Assembly: GCA_029204225.1 (NCBI GenBank)
Contig: CM055104.1
Span: forward strand, 19,429,295 to 19,493,294
DNA length: 64,000 nt
Source: Diphasiastrum complanatum
Lineage: Eukaryota; Streptophyta; Lycopodiopsida; Lycopodiales; Lycopodiaceae
Direction of reading: 5' to 3'
In this document: piece after piece, positions 36,480-50,243 of the stretch
Layout of the letters: every line of letters starts with the position of its first letter
Position numbering within the stretch: the first letter of the stretch is position 1
Notes under the pieces: model-generated
The model's input: the letters and a program-made list of their open reading frames with translations, nothing else
What the model was told of the DNA's origin: nothing
Database searches by the model: none
Made by a program: the position numbers and the translations under genes

Positions 36480-37900
36480 AGACAAGCTAATGTGAACGAA
36501 GTCGCTTTAGAGCTTTATGATGTATGGTTTAAACTTATGGACTTCCTACCTTCTTATGATTCTTTAGATAGTAATACAAAAAAGGAACATGCTACGTTTT
36601 GTAAAAGAATCGCTTTAAGTCATATTAGAAAGGGTAAATGGCTTCATGGAAATACTGAATCTCTTTCCAAAAATAAGATTGCAAAGGATGAGCATATATA
36701 ATAAACATTTCTACGTACGCTCTACCAGAAATTTTCTTGGGCAATAATTCTCTATCTTACCTTCTCTGCACTTTTAATGCCCACAAAGACTCTTTCAGAT
36801 AGATTACCAATTCTCACGATTGCTACTTTACCAAACTTGCCAAATTTCTCATATGAGCTCTTGGTATGCTGTCACCGTTCCTCATGGAAGGTGCAGGCCT
36901 TAAGACGAATACATACAAGAGTATCCTTAGAGCTAATATGATTTTACATTGGCAATGTGAGTCATCGATGGATTTCTATCTAAACCTACCTTCTCTGATT
37001 ACCAATATGTGGGTCGCAGATATCTCAAAATGTTACGAGAATATACCCCTAGATGGCCTAGAGGGTTTAAAAACTGTTATGAAAAAGGCAATAAAAATAC
37101 GCCTTTAAATATTCCAGACATGAACTTATATACTTTAAATGGAATCACTCAAGCAAAGTTTTCAATTGGTCATGGAATACAAAACAATCACAAGAATGGC
37201 ACCCTCTGGATATAAACCTACTCTTTCAATGGAACGACTTCTTGATTGATAATTGTAATGTCATACTAGGAAACAAAACCTGGAGACAGGTACAAGGTAT
37301 CCCTATGGGTTTTTCCTGCTCACCCACATGGTGCAATTGGTATCTTTTCTTTTTTGAAGCACAATTTATTAAGAGACTTGCTAAATTGGGCTTGACCTCT
37401 TTCATGAATGACTTTCGACATTCTTTTAGATATATAGATGACATTTGCTTCATCAATAGCCCTAATATCAAACTTTTTACGGACAAAACACAGGTAAGGA
37501 ATCCTAAAAACCCATTTTGCATCTATCCCCTGGAGTTTCTAAAAATAAAAAGCAAAGTGACTGAAGGGAATAAAATCAGGATTTTAAATATATCTATTAC
37601 CTTCGATAGTAAATCCGGCCTTACCTATCTTTCAAAATACGACAAAAGAAGAGAACTACTCTTTCCGTACTTACAATATATACATCTGGCTTTGAATAGA
37701 CCAATCTATAATTCATATAAGGTTATTGTTTCATAGGTCATTGCCACAATGTACCGCTATAGCAAGCAAGAGACGCTTATTAACGAGGTTGGAATTCTTG
37801 TTGATGCTTTTCAAAAAAATGGATTTATGAGGGATAAGCTTTGTCGTATCATCAATAATTTGCTTACTTCGTTATCGTTTCCCGGGTTTGTCATACACGT
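36480..37900 (+). pseudogene. Reverse transcriptase of a PLE/telomerase-like family
   Basis: Frames 36492-36701, 36866-37108 and 37242-37736 form one broken RT. Order: an N-terminal helical part (LSHIRKGKWLHGN), motif A WVADISKCYENIPL with the first catalytic Asp, motif B QGIPMGFSCSPTWCNWYLFF, motif C FRYIDDICFIN (Y-I-D-D at 37431-37442), then YPLEFLKIKSKVTEG, a YDKRRELLFPYLQYIHLALN block and a C-terminal helical part reaching about 37900. The catalytic Asp residues are intact, but at least three frame breaks separate the blocks. No GIY-YIG endonuclease was found in the interior. Copia, gypsy and L1 assignments are excluded by motifs B and C. Confidence 0.75.
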
Positions 37901-38003
37901 TACCACATGACATTGATGTTCTTCTGGCGGTTAGTTAGCTATCCCTTACGGGGTATTGAGTGCCTGTGAAGGGATTCACTAACTGCAGGTTGGTTGGTGG
38001 GTT

Positions 38004-40521
<2,518 letters not shown>

Positions 40522-40945
40522 CACATCACTCATTATTACGAGTCGCACATACTAATAGTACCATCAATCAATGACTTCTGCATGGGACCACGTCGTGGGG
40601 TAAGTGCATTCATATCGAATGGCAGCCTAATTGAATCCTTTGGTCAGGATTTAAATGCCCAACTACCAACGCTTTGTATTTATATTTGCCCAATGATTTA
40701 ATAATTCAAGACGATTTTTTTGTTTGGACTCACTGGACCTTTTCCTAGAACTGGATACACATGAAAATCTAACTGGGTAACAAAAAGGTAGTATTAAAAA
40801 TGACGTGTCACACTGAGTACTCGAAATGGACTTCAAGATGACAATGAAGACATTTTAGATACAAACCCAGTTTCTGAACAACTTGCCTGCTTATATTCCA
40901 TGGCAACTATCGGGATGTTGTTCGGTGGCTCTGAACTATACTACG
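40522..40945 (+). other. Spacer between direct-repeat element and transposase-like gene
   Basis: No gene recognised; one short frame (40498-40701) has no resemblance to a family. Confidence 0.3.
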
Positions 40946-40949
40946 AAAC

Positions 40950-42487
40950 GAAGGTGATGGTGGAGAAAGCACACGCATAGCTGAAACAACAATAACATCT
41001 ACTTTTTCACTAGAGCTCCGGGCTTGTCATTCTATTTCGCAGTCTTCACCAAGTAATCCCATTTTAGTTTCTTGTGAAATGTATGAAGTTGGGACCGAAC
41101 GATACTTCATTGTTGAGCATACTTTGAGCACAAATATTTCTATTCAGCTGGAATCAGAAAAGATTGGTGTAAGCTTCAAAAGTCCCTTTGCAGCTGATAT
41201 AGTAGACTTGGATAATGACTTATCATGCTCTCGTGTTCTCACGACAAGTCCAGCATTTGTTCTGAATGGATCTCCAAATCCTCTTGTAGAAAGACCTGTC
41301 CCTAGAACAGTCATCGACTTGGTAACAATGCTTCCTTTGGGTAGCAAGTTGCACAACTTGTCAATCGGGTGAAAAATATCACAAGGGTAGAGGAACTGCC
41401 TTGCGAATATGATGGTGACTGCATTTTCAAATGGCCAATGGTATCAGAAAAAGATAGCTCCATGCTAGGGATGGAACAAAACAAAGATGGGCATCCATGG
41501 GTGCGTTACGTGACAACTACTATTTATGGTTTTCTAGGAGATGTTAAAATGTCTTATTGGGGGGGTTCATTTTCTTGTGAGAATGTCATGTGCGGGCAAG
41601 TAAAATCTTTTGGTAGTGCAAACAAAACTAAATGGAGAGGCAGGTTAAGTGTAAGATGTCCTCCGGGGATGGTTGAAAACCATCACGGTGGTTTTTGTTG
41701 CTATTATTGTGGTTGTAGACCCATATGTATTGCAACATGTCCAACACAGATATACTATGTCATACCACATAATGTTAGGTACACAAGATTGGTTGTTCAT
41801 TTGGGAACACACTGTCATGAAGTTGCTCCTGGTGAATCTTCGCATGCTCGGAATGTTGTAAGGAATCTTGTCAAAGATCATGTTGCTAAACTACCTGGGA
41901 TTGTGCAGAAAAAGATAGAAAAAGAGGTCGCTAAAGAATTGATAATGAATCAATCGATGTGCGAAGGAGAAAACGTATTAGACATGATGGATGTTGATAA
42001 GTTGCAGAAATTTTGCACCAGCTTCAACCCTTGACCAATCAGAGGTGGTAAGAACACAAATTAATTAGCGCTATCTTTTTTGTTCTAATTTTTTTCTTGT
42101 GAGCCTAGAACTTGTTTCTTTATCATTTGACTTGGTAAAGTGCAGGTTGAGAAAGTGGATAGATGAATTTTGAACAAACAACCAATCGAACGCAGATTCG
42201 GTGGACTCCATTTTACGTCTCAAGGAGAAGTGCCAATATGATTTTTTTCAAGGATCACTATTCCCAGGCCAAGTTTCAGATAATGACAATAAAAGATGTT
42301 TTATTTTCAAGATGTCCACAATGGTCCCGCTTCTGGTGTAGCAATAGTGAGACGGATGCAGAAGGGTGGTGAGCTGGAGCACTCATGGGTGTGCTTTGAC
42401 CATGTTAAAAGAATTTGTGGTTGGACTACAATGGCATCACATGTCTACGATTCCAGGTCAGTTAATTTAATTTGGGCTTTGTTTTGA
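40950..42487 (+). CDS. Transposase-like protein with Cys/His cluster, interrupted
   Basis: Three segments read collinearly. Segment 1 (about 40950-41372) is polar with no domain. Segment 2 (41344-42034, entered after a possible acceptor TTTGGGTAG) has KNITRVEELPCEYDGDCIFK, a WRGRLSVRCPPG block and a Cys-rich part (CCYYCGCRPICIATCP), followed by RLVVHLGTHCHEV. Such Cys plus H-x(3)-C-H spacing suggests a zinc fold of the WRKY/GCM1 or FLYWCH superfamily, often joined to MULE transposases. Segment 3 (42296-42452) has GVAIVRRMQKGGELEHSWVC, WTTMASHVYDS and a GTCAGT donor. It may be a plant transposon gene or a domesticated one. Whether the segments are exons or frameshifted pieces cannot be decided here. 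Confidence 0.5.
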
Positions 42488-42687
42488 TAAGTTGTGTGCT
42501 GCTTGTCTAATAGACATGACCAACTCTCTTGACTCGACCTATCCTACATTAGGAGTGGATTGCCACGTGGCATCTTGGCCTCACGTGTGGAATCCACTTA
42601 TGTACAATTTACATTATACTACATGGTTTTTAGTTAGATTTGCCAATTTTTGGCAATTCTTCACATAAATTTCCCTGACAAATAGAT

Positions 42688-42690
<3 letters not shown>

Positions 42691-42723
<33 letters not shown>

Positions 42724-42730
42724 CGTGCGC
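42691..42730 (+). repeat. (TG)n then (CGTG)n microsatellite
   Basis: Fifteen GT units followed by GCGTGCGTGCGC. Confidence 0.95.
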
Positions 42731-42739
42731 GATCGTGTG

Positions 42740-44880
42740 ATTGCTATATTTCATTGCTATTCTTTGTGGAATTGTAAACCACATGCCTCAATTGGACAAT
42801 TTGAAAGTCATCAAATAGATGTGAAAAATAGAGATCCATAATGCACTTAATGGATCTTTGATCTTGGGTCAATTTGCTCAACACAACTAGAACTAGTTAG
42901 AGGGTAAAAATCAGCAATTTTAGCATGCTAGTCTTGCATAAATCACATAGATCTGATCATGAACATAAAAATACAGTAAGGTACTGTCCCTGTCCATACT
43001 ACAGCAGCAGCCTATTGTCCTTCACATGTGTGGATTCAAGATCTACAAGAAAATCACAATTCTACACATAGAAACTCAAGATACATGAGAAAATGACATG
43101 AGATGGACATAGAATAAAAAAAGCTGCATTCTCCATGTATAATAAGAGAACAAAGATCAGTTCTTCACGTTGGTACAACTATTTAGAACAACCATAATGT
43201 CATTTGGCCCTTTATTCCAACTATGCCCTAAAATGACAACTTATAGGTACTTAACCAAAAACCTAGAAAAACTAGTCCAAATGCAATGTACCAAATTTAA
43301 CCAATTAGAATGGGTTCAAACACGACCTCATCCACTTAGCTACTTGTTAAAAATAGTAACAACACTATTTAGAGCTTTATTGACATTTATGAAACTAACT
43401 CTAAGTTTAGATTTCACTTTGGCCTCCAAAATTGCCAAATAAAATGTCGAAACTAGTTGACAATTTTCACAATAGGGTTGGTTACTCCATATATTATAAA
43501 ATTGATAGACGCTAAGGCTATCTCAAAAATTTGTGTTGATGTCCTCAGTTTTGGTGAACAACTACACCCAAATGATGTTAAGTAGTGGATACACATATGC
43601 ATAAGTATTTATATTTATATCATCACATCCATTTTGATCATGACAAAGTTCTATATGCTTTGTCATGTTTTCTTGACAAGCTAGGTCCCATGCATATATA
43701 ATGAATTGGTAATTTTGAGGCATTATAGAATGTATATTTCAAATTTTGTTATCATAAAAAGTTTAGTTTGACATAATGAATATATTGAACTAAAAGTAGA
43801 GAATCTTTCAAATGACTTTGAAAATTCAAATTGATAACTAGAGCTAAGAGTTGGTGTTGAAGCACCTCTGAGTCATCTCTCGCTCAATTATCAATGTTAA
43901 GCATTAAATATTATATGCACTTTATTCTTTCGAATAAATAAATCAAAAGCTATGATTATTCATGATTTTGAAATTTCATTTTCCGTATTTTGAGTGATAC
44001 GTTGAAAGGGTGTTTAAGCCATTTGTCCCCACCAAGGTTCTTAGGGCAAGTGTACCAAAAGAAAAAAAGTCATTTTGAAAGGATGCTTCATATTGAAACC
44101 ATAAATGTGAAATTGCCCGTATTGAATTTAAACAGAAAAAAATGGACACACTGTATATTGTATCAAATTGAAAATTAGTTGCAAGTTGTATTCTTTTTAT
44201 TAAGATTGAAGTAGCACCAAGTATTTTTTCAAGCAATCTTAACTAATGCCAAAATTAATTGAGTATTAAAGCAAGGGATGTATTCAATGCAGTCTAGACA
44301 CTTGGTCCCAAATTCCAATTATGAGTAGTAAGTTTGACGTGGACACTGGAGTTTGGACTCACTTCTAGGCTATGAGCCTATGGCACTTCATTATCATTAT
44401 CCATTTTCTTTTAGTTATTTTGAACAGTCGGTTAAAATCCTTCATCTTCTAAACTCAAAGGGCTACTTTCCACCTATTAGAATTAGAATATATGGTTGGT
44501 TATAAGACTTTTGGTTTCTCTTAATTTTATGATTAATTGAATGAAACCGACAAGTTTTTTGAAAAACTAGAATCATAAAATATCTAAAGATTCTTTATAC
44601 AAGCATATATACATTTTTATGAGTAAAAGTCTTCAAAAAATCAAGAAGTCCTCTAAAATGCAGGTTTTTTTAGGATAACTCCAAGGAGTTTCCCGAGCAC
44701 TTCTTTGCCTCCTCTTCGTGAGTAGGTGCGTCAGTGATGCTGGGCGGCGGACCCATATAGGAGTCTATTGACTTCATGTGGTGCACGACTTCAATGCTCA
44801 AGCGGTTGCTCGCACACACGTAATGCCTTGTGCTCAGGTGTCCTTTGTATTTTGGGACCACCTTCAGGAGCATAATGTCC
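42740..44880. other. Non-coding stretch, nothing recognised
   Basis: AT-rich; short frames without domain resemblance (43170-43442, 43976-44236). No terminal repeats paired. Confidence 0.3.
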
Positions 44881-44910
44881 ATCCAATTTTCTCTCTCCTA
44901 GGAATCTGTC

Positions 44911-45000
44911 ATTCTCTCTCCTCTCTCCAGTGGAATTCACTTTCTCTCTCCTCTCTCCGGTGGAATGCACGTTCTCTCTCCTCTCTCCGGTGGAATGTGC
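44911..45000 (+). repeat. 30-bp minisatellite, three exact-length units
   Basis: Units at 44911-44940, 44941-44970 and 44971-45000 follow the pattern TTCTCTCTCCTCTCTCC.GT plus GGAATGCAC, with a decayed unit before them (about 44886-44910). It lies about 470 bp upstream of the NodGS-like start codon. Confidence 0.9.
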
Positions 45001-45114
45001 ATGTGCTATGTGGCAGCCCGTCATTGGCTGTCCACATCTACATTCCACCACAAACGTAAAAAAATTTGCAAGAAAAAAATGGCAAAAAATCGGAAAAAAA
45101 AAACTGGTCCACGC

Positions 45115-45263
45115 GTACGGCCGTACAGCCGTACCGTACGGCCAAAAAACAGAAAAAAAAAAAACCTTTGCACAATGGCATCACGTAGGGGAAGGCCCGA
45201 AGCCCTCGGGCCTTCCTTGCTGGTCGGGGCCTCCCAGCCTCAAGCCCCCCCCCCCCCCCCCCC
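45115..45263. promoter_or_regulatory. Palindromes, GC hairpin and poly-C upstream of NodGS-like gene
   Basis: GTACGGCCGTAC (45115-45126) is a perfect 12-bp palindrome, and GGCCGTAC/GTACGGCC (45119-45126, 45136-45143) forms an overlapping inverted repeat. At 45191-45215, GAAGGCCCGA-agccc-TCGGGCCTTC is a perfect 10-bp stem. A run of 19 C follows (45245-45263). These are visible structures in the probable promoter or 5' UTR of the gene starting at 45466; a regulatory role is only inferred from position. Confidence 0.45.
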
Positions 45264-45465
45264 AAACGAGGAAAGCTCAAGCCTCTCAAAGCTTCATCAG
45301 CAGCTACCCGACTCTCCCACGGGCCACCGTAGCAAACGCCATCAAACCCACAACTATTTTCTTCCCTTGTACGCCCTTAACTCCAACAGAAGGAGCTGTT
45401 GACATTCGAGTGGAATTGGGCGTGTATTGTATTCGAGACAGCCGCTTGATCACTATACCTGCTCA

Positions 45466-45654
45466 ATGGATGCCAATTCGAAGGAGCGAGATGATTGCCG
45501 AGAGCGCATTCGGGCATATATCCATCAGTTGCCTCTTGTAGACACTCATGCCCACAATTTGGTGGCGCTTGATTCCTTGATGCCGTTTGTTCAAGCTTTC
45601 TCGGAAGCACAAGGAGAGGCGCTGCAGCAAGCTGCTCACACGCTTTGTTTCAAG
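45466..45654 (+). CDS. FluG/NodGS-like protein, exon 1
   Basis: Sixty-three codons from ATG 45466 to a GTAAAC donor at 45655. The sequence contains LPLVDTHAHNLVALDS, whose H-A-H is the first metal-binding motif of the amidohydrolase superfamily, and FVQAFSEAQGEALQQAAHTL. This is how plant FluG/NodGS proteins begin: an N-terminal amidohydrolase-like domain joined to a C-terminal glutamine-synthetase-like domain, reported to be cytosolic. An in-frame ATG at 45427 would add 13 residues; I prefer 45466 because it is closest to the family start and the extra residues lack similarity. The join to exon 2 is phase 0. Confidence 0.85.
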
Positions 45655-45879
45655 GTAAACTTAGTTGATCTACATACGTTTGCTCCGGACAGGAAGGGAA
45701 TGGTCTTCATCTATCTTCTACAGCACACTTCAAAGTTCTATACACGTAAAAGCTACCAAACCAATAGTACCTAGGTCTAGGAGAGGAAGAAAATCCTCCC
45801 TCCTCCCATTGATTACAACTATCTTTGAACCTATAATTAACGCCAAAAAAACATCTTAATCAAAGAATCAAAGGCTCGT

Positions 45880-46330
45880 CAGAAGTAAAAACAACGATAG
45901 ACCTTTTCCTTCCTACGTTCTGCTTCTTCAATGATGGCCCTCAGCATGAAGAAATGGTCCGTAATGAAATAGTGTGTTCTGAACCCTTTTCGTCCTATGG
46001 CATATAGAGTCTCCATCACTTTGCTCATTGTTGTCTCAAGAATCGTCCCATACAACTTAGCTATGATGTACCCAATCATAATAGTACTATAGTTAAGAGG
46101 CCTTATGTGGTGCACCAATATCTTAACAAATGTATGATATTGGTGCACCAGGAAGAAGGGAAATCAAAGATAATTGCTAAACTAAGGAGATTGGCTAACA
46201 AAGGTGCAATGATGTGTGTGGCATGAAGAAGAAACTTTATCTTAAGGTTGTCGATGTCATAGGCATGAATCTGTTTTAGCCGGTCTATAGCTTTTGTGTG
46301 CCATAAGGGAGAATCATAAGGTTTGGGCAC
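45880..46330 (-). pseudogene. L1-type LINE reverse transcriptase fragment in intron 1
   Basis: Frames 46330-46103 and 46148-45879 carry early LINE RT blocks: KIKFLLHATHIIAPLLANL, FPSSWCTNIIHLL, RPLNYSTIMIGYIIAKLYGT and HFFMLRAIIEEAERRKEKVY, ending just before the catalytic FVDFxKAFD block. It is truncated at both ends and frameshifted once. Confidence 0.8.
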
Positions 46331-46497
46331 AATGATGATGGGGGTAGTTGTAGGTACATTATAGACGGCAGTGGCATATTCCGTTCTTAATATAGATGAT
46401 CAAATGCCAGACATCTTTATCATTGGTACAAAGAAATTTGAGAAATTCATAAACTAACTTGGAGCTGTAGATAATCAATTAAACAGTAAGGGGGAGT

Positions 46498-46607
46498 GTT
46501 AGAAATAATGTTAACTTTGTTCCACCCTAATGTCATAGTTTATTGTGTACCCTATTTTTAGACTTTGTATTGTTCTATTGTGAGTTGTGTCTAGTTTACT
46601 TGCAAGC
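46498..46607 (+). repeat. LTR fragment interrupted by the copia insertion
   Basis: A purine tract (AAGGGGGAG) is followed by TGTTAGAAATAATGTTAACT, the look of a copia polypurine tract and LTR start. The full-length copia sits 110 bp inside it, and the sequence after 51690 probably continues the same LTR. An older element was therefore present in the intron before. Confidence 0.5.
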
Positions 46608-47184
46608 TGTTGGAGATGGTGAACTCAAACAAACCTTTCTCGACAAGTCCCCTGAATGGCTGATAGTTCCGGAGCCATCAACACCGAACTATCGAATACC
46701 TACATGAGCTGAGACCAGCTAAAGACGAGCGAGCCGTTGAGCGATTCGAATTATCGAATCTTAGCTTGTCGGATGTGAACCTTTAAACTGTCACGCTCAG
46801 CCGTAAAAGGAACGTTACAAGAGAAGACACAGTGTTAACTAATAGTTTAGCATAATTCTCTCTTGTAACGATTAGTTAAACTATCTTTTAATCCCATCTG
46901 GCGGGACATAAGTATAGACCAGGAATCAATAGAATACATGTAGAAGAAGGATATACAGAATTGTAAGAGGAGCGTGGCCGCCATGTCGCGATGCACTGAC
47001 GACTCATTCTGAGAAAAACAAAATACAAAAGATATTCTGTTCTTCCAATTGTGGTTTATGCTATTATCATACGATTGATTGTTTGTCTGTGATTCATATT
47101 GGCGTACCTAGATCCAATAATCTAACGCATTGTGTAGCGCACTTCTGCATTAGATAGGCGCACCTTTGCAGCACTTTCACAACA
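46608..47184 (+). repeat. 5' LTR of the intronic copia
   Basis: 577 bp, TG...CA, followed directly by the primer site. Similar throughout to 51109-51689. Confidence 0.95.
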
Positions 47185-47196
47185 TGGTATCAGAGC
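47185..47196 (+). other. Primer-binding site (initiator tRNA-Met)
   Basis: TGGTATCAGAGC directly abuts the LTR end. Confidence 0.95.
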
Positions 47197-47214
47197 TGAT
47201 TCATTAAATACAAT

Positions 47215-48060
47215 ATGGCTACTACAATTCATGCAAGGATTATGATCAATCTTGATGGCGCAAACTATTGGATATGGAAATTCAAAATAAAGACACTGCT
47301 AAAGGGCGAGGGGATATGGTCAGTGACCGATCTCACAGAGCCAAAGCCTCCAGAGGAAGATCCAAGGAGAGCGAAATGGATAAGGAAGGATGAACGCGCA
47401 ATGGCGATCATCGTATCCTCCATAAATGAAGAAATTCTCATGCAGATTGAAGATTGCCAGAGCAACCATGAAGCATGGGAATAACTAAAGCAAAAGTATG
47501 AAGTGAGGATAGCCGCATCAATCATGCACCTCCACAATCAACTGCAGAGCTTGTGATGGGATGGAAATGAGTTGGATTAGCATGTAGAGAAGATCAAAAT
47601 GATCTTTGCTCAACTCTCTGCATCTGGACAACAACATCAAGTTCCATCACCCCAGCAGCTGATGTACTTCATGAAATCACTACCCTCATTTTACCAACCG
47701 CTGAGAATGCTCATCTTAAGTTTTCCTGAGATGACATTCGAGAGAGCAGTCAATCTCGTGGCAGACGAAAGATTGATGAGAGATGAAGGAGAATCAAACG
47801 GTGACAAGGAGAAGGCCCTTTTTGTAAGGGGAAAGAAGAAAAAAAAAACAAGCCCAAGATCGAGAAGACTCGACAAGGGGTAGCTACAACAAAGAAACTT
47901 CTACTTGTGATCACTGTCACAAGTCAGGACACACAATAGACAGATGCTGGTTCAATCCAACTATAGCTTGCGCTCATTGCAAGAAAAGGGGACATTCAGC
48001 ATATGAATGCTGGCACAATCCCAAAGGAAAAAAGGCAAATGTTGCAGAATCATCCAAAGA
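47215..48060 (+). pseudogene. Copia Gag with two zinc knuckles
   Basis: Frame 47215-47484 starts MATTIHARIMINLDGANYWI and has the N-terminal copia Gag fold (WKFKIKTLLKGEGIWSV). Stops follow, then 47599-47883 (LMYFMKSLPSFYQPLRMLIL, RAVNLVADERLMR). Beyond another stop at 47881 lie two perfect CCHC knuckles (CDHCHKSGHTIDRC, CAHCKKRGHSAYEC). At least three stop codons break the frame. Confidence 0.9.
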
Positions 48061-48099
48061 TGGTGAGAAGAGCGACAATCCGTTCACAGCTGTCGATGA

Positions 48100-48936
48100 A
48101 GAATCAACCACCTACACGCAACATGATTATGATATAGTGATTGATTCAGGAGCCACAACTCATATAACCTGCAACAAAAGTGTTTTGATGAACTACAGGG
48201 CACTGGACAACACAAGAACAATGATACTGCGTGATGGGAGCAGACACGATGTCGAAGGCATTGGAACTCTTCAGCTTCGTACACTGTCGAGACATGTAGA
48301 GCTACAAGGAGCGCTCTATGTACCCACATTGAGAAGAGATCTACTCTCTTTATCGATTGGAATACGAGTCCTATTCGATGAGAATGCATGCCGAATGGTC
48401 GAGCATAGATCGAGTAAGCTTTTGACTGTCGGATCAAGACAAGGTAATCTATATCAAGCAAAAATCATTAGCAACTACGACAGTGTACTAAATACATCCG
48501 AAAATGAGAATCATCTTTGGCATAGACGCATGTATCATCTGAATATGAGGAGTCTCTACGACATGAGCAGGAAGGAACTTGTAAATGGTCTCAAGATCAC
48601 AAGTCCAGAATCGGACTTCTGCGAAGCCTGTAAGTCCATTTGTACATGAAGGAAAGAGAGCCAAGGACATCCTGGAGTTAGTTCACTCAGATGTCTGTGG
48701 ACCAATGAAAGTCAACTCCCTTTCCGGATCAAGATACTTCCTCACATCCATAGATGATTTCAGTAGGATGACAACTATATACTATTTGAAGAAGAAGTCC
48801 GAAGTGTTTGATGTATTCAAGAAATTAGGAAATTGCAGACCCTCAGGTCCGACAATGGAGGCGAATATTCAGGCAAAGAGTTTTGAGCTTTTGTCAAGAG
48901 AGAGGGATTGAACATTAGTTCACACCTGCGTATACA
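48100..48936 (+). pseudogene. Copia protease and integrase N-terminal half
   Basis: The protease site DIVIDSGATTHITC lies at about 48132-48171, then the GAG-pre-integrase zinc region (LWHRRMYHLNMRSLYDMSRK ... CEAC) and the first integrase blocks (LELVHSDVCGPMKVNSLSGS, SIDDFSRMTTIYYLKKKSEV). The frame shifts at about 48630 and 48830. The core is cut at 48936 by the 531-bp insertion. Confidence 0.9.
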
Positions 48937-49467
48937 ATGTTTTATGGTACCTTTCGAATTGTCTTTTCGAACCGTGTTTGAATCATGTTTGAATCGGGAA
49001 AGAATCGGCTTCTCCAGGTTCGAACCGGCGAATCGGTTTTAGGGTTTTTTTCCCCCCCCTCCCTTAGTTTCGATCCTTCAATTATGTAAAAAACAAGTGC
49101 TTTTCTAGTGTTAATGGATAACTGTACATTATAATTCTTGATTAATCGATAGTGAAATTTGAATCCCGATGTGCAACTCCTAAGTCTTGTTACCTAACAA
49201 TACCTGTCACTTGTAATTTAGGGTTTTTGTTTCAGATGTTGCCTGCTGTTTTAGCTATGATCTATCTGATATCATTTGTGACATTAGCTAGTAACTACCA
49301 ACTTCCATACATGAGTAGAAAGAATGATCATTGTTACTCGTCACTCAAAACATTAATGTTCCGTTTTTTCTTTAAAAAAAATCAAAGTTTTTATTTTTAT
49401 TTATTTATTTATTTATTTTCGGTTCGAAAAAAAAAAACGGTTCGAACCGCGGTTCGACACAACTATG
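48937..49467. mobile_element. 531-bp non-autonomous insertion in the integrase
   Basis: Flanked by a perfect 10-bp direct repeat TGCGTATACA (48927-48936 and 49468-49477). Removing the insert and one repeat rejoins the integrase reading frame exactly. Inside are several GGTTCGAACC palindromes near both ends, a T/ATTT-rich stretch and no ORF of note. Terminal inverted repeats are weak at best. A 9-11-bp duplication suggests a Mutator-type non-autonomous DNA transposon. Confidence 0.85.
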
Positions 49468-49477
49468 TGCGTATACA

Positions 49478-50080
49478 CCACAATATAATGGTGTAGCACA
49501 AAGACGAAATAGAACACTTGTGGAAGGAGCAAAATGTATGATGGCACAAGCACAATTGCCAAGTCAGTTTTGGGCTGAAGCAATTGCAGCTGTCGTACAT
49601 CTACAGAATCGATCGATAATGACAACACTGGAAAACAAGACGTCGTACGAAATGTGGACGGGTGAGAAGCCCGATCTATTGTACGTGCGAGTGTTCGGAT
49701 GTGCAACATACATGCACATACCAAAGGAAAAGAGAAGCAAACTGGACAAAAAGTCGGTGCAGACAGTGATGGTCGGATATTCGAACGGCTCGTAGATTTA
49801 TCGACTCTACAATCCAATCTCAAAGAAGGTGGTGATGAGCAGAGATGTGAAGATCAACGAATCGACATTTCCAGGAGTGAAAGAATCAAGAAGCCATGAA
49901 ATCTTCTCAATACTGCCAATTGAAGAGGGAGTTCAAGGCCAGACGTCGAATCAGAATGTCGAACCACAGACTCCAGAACAGGAAACGGAAGATCACCCCG
50001 TCGAAGAATTTGAAGAACAAACACACCAGCAACGACAAATCCAACCAAGAAGGTCGACAAGAATCAGAAGACCACCTTGA
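49478..50080 (+). pseudogene. Copia integrase C-terminal half and linker
   Basis: Continues the integrase: NGVAQRRNRTLVEGAKCMMA, LPSQFWAEAIAAVVHLQNRS, LYVRVFGCATYMHIPKEKRS, then a frame break and the polar Glu/Gln/Pro linker that joins integrase to RT (HPVEEFEEQTHQQRQIQPRR). Confidence 0.9.
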
Positions 50081-50243
50081 CAGATTCATCGATAATCTTC
50101 AGTGGAGTGAAGACATAGACGCCGAATTCTGCAGCTTCACTGAGGAACCAACGACATATTTGGAAGCAGTACAAAACCCAGAAGGCGAATTTTGGAAGCA
50201 AGCAATGTCGGAGAGATCGAATCGATGAAGCGAAATCAGGCAC

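Noticed and set aside
45038-45402. Overlapping frames on both strands upstream of the NodGS-like start
   Set aside because: They run through the minisatellite, A-rich runs, palindromes and the poly-C run; composition-driven.
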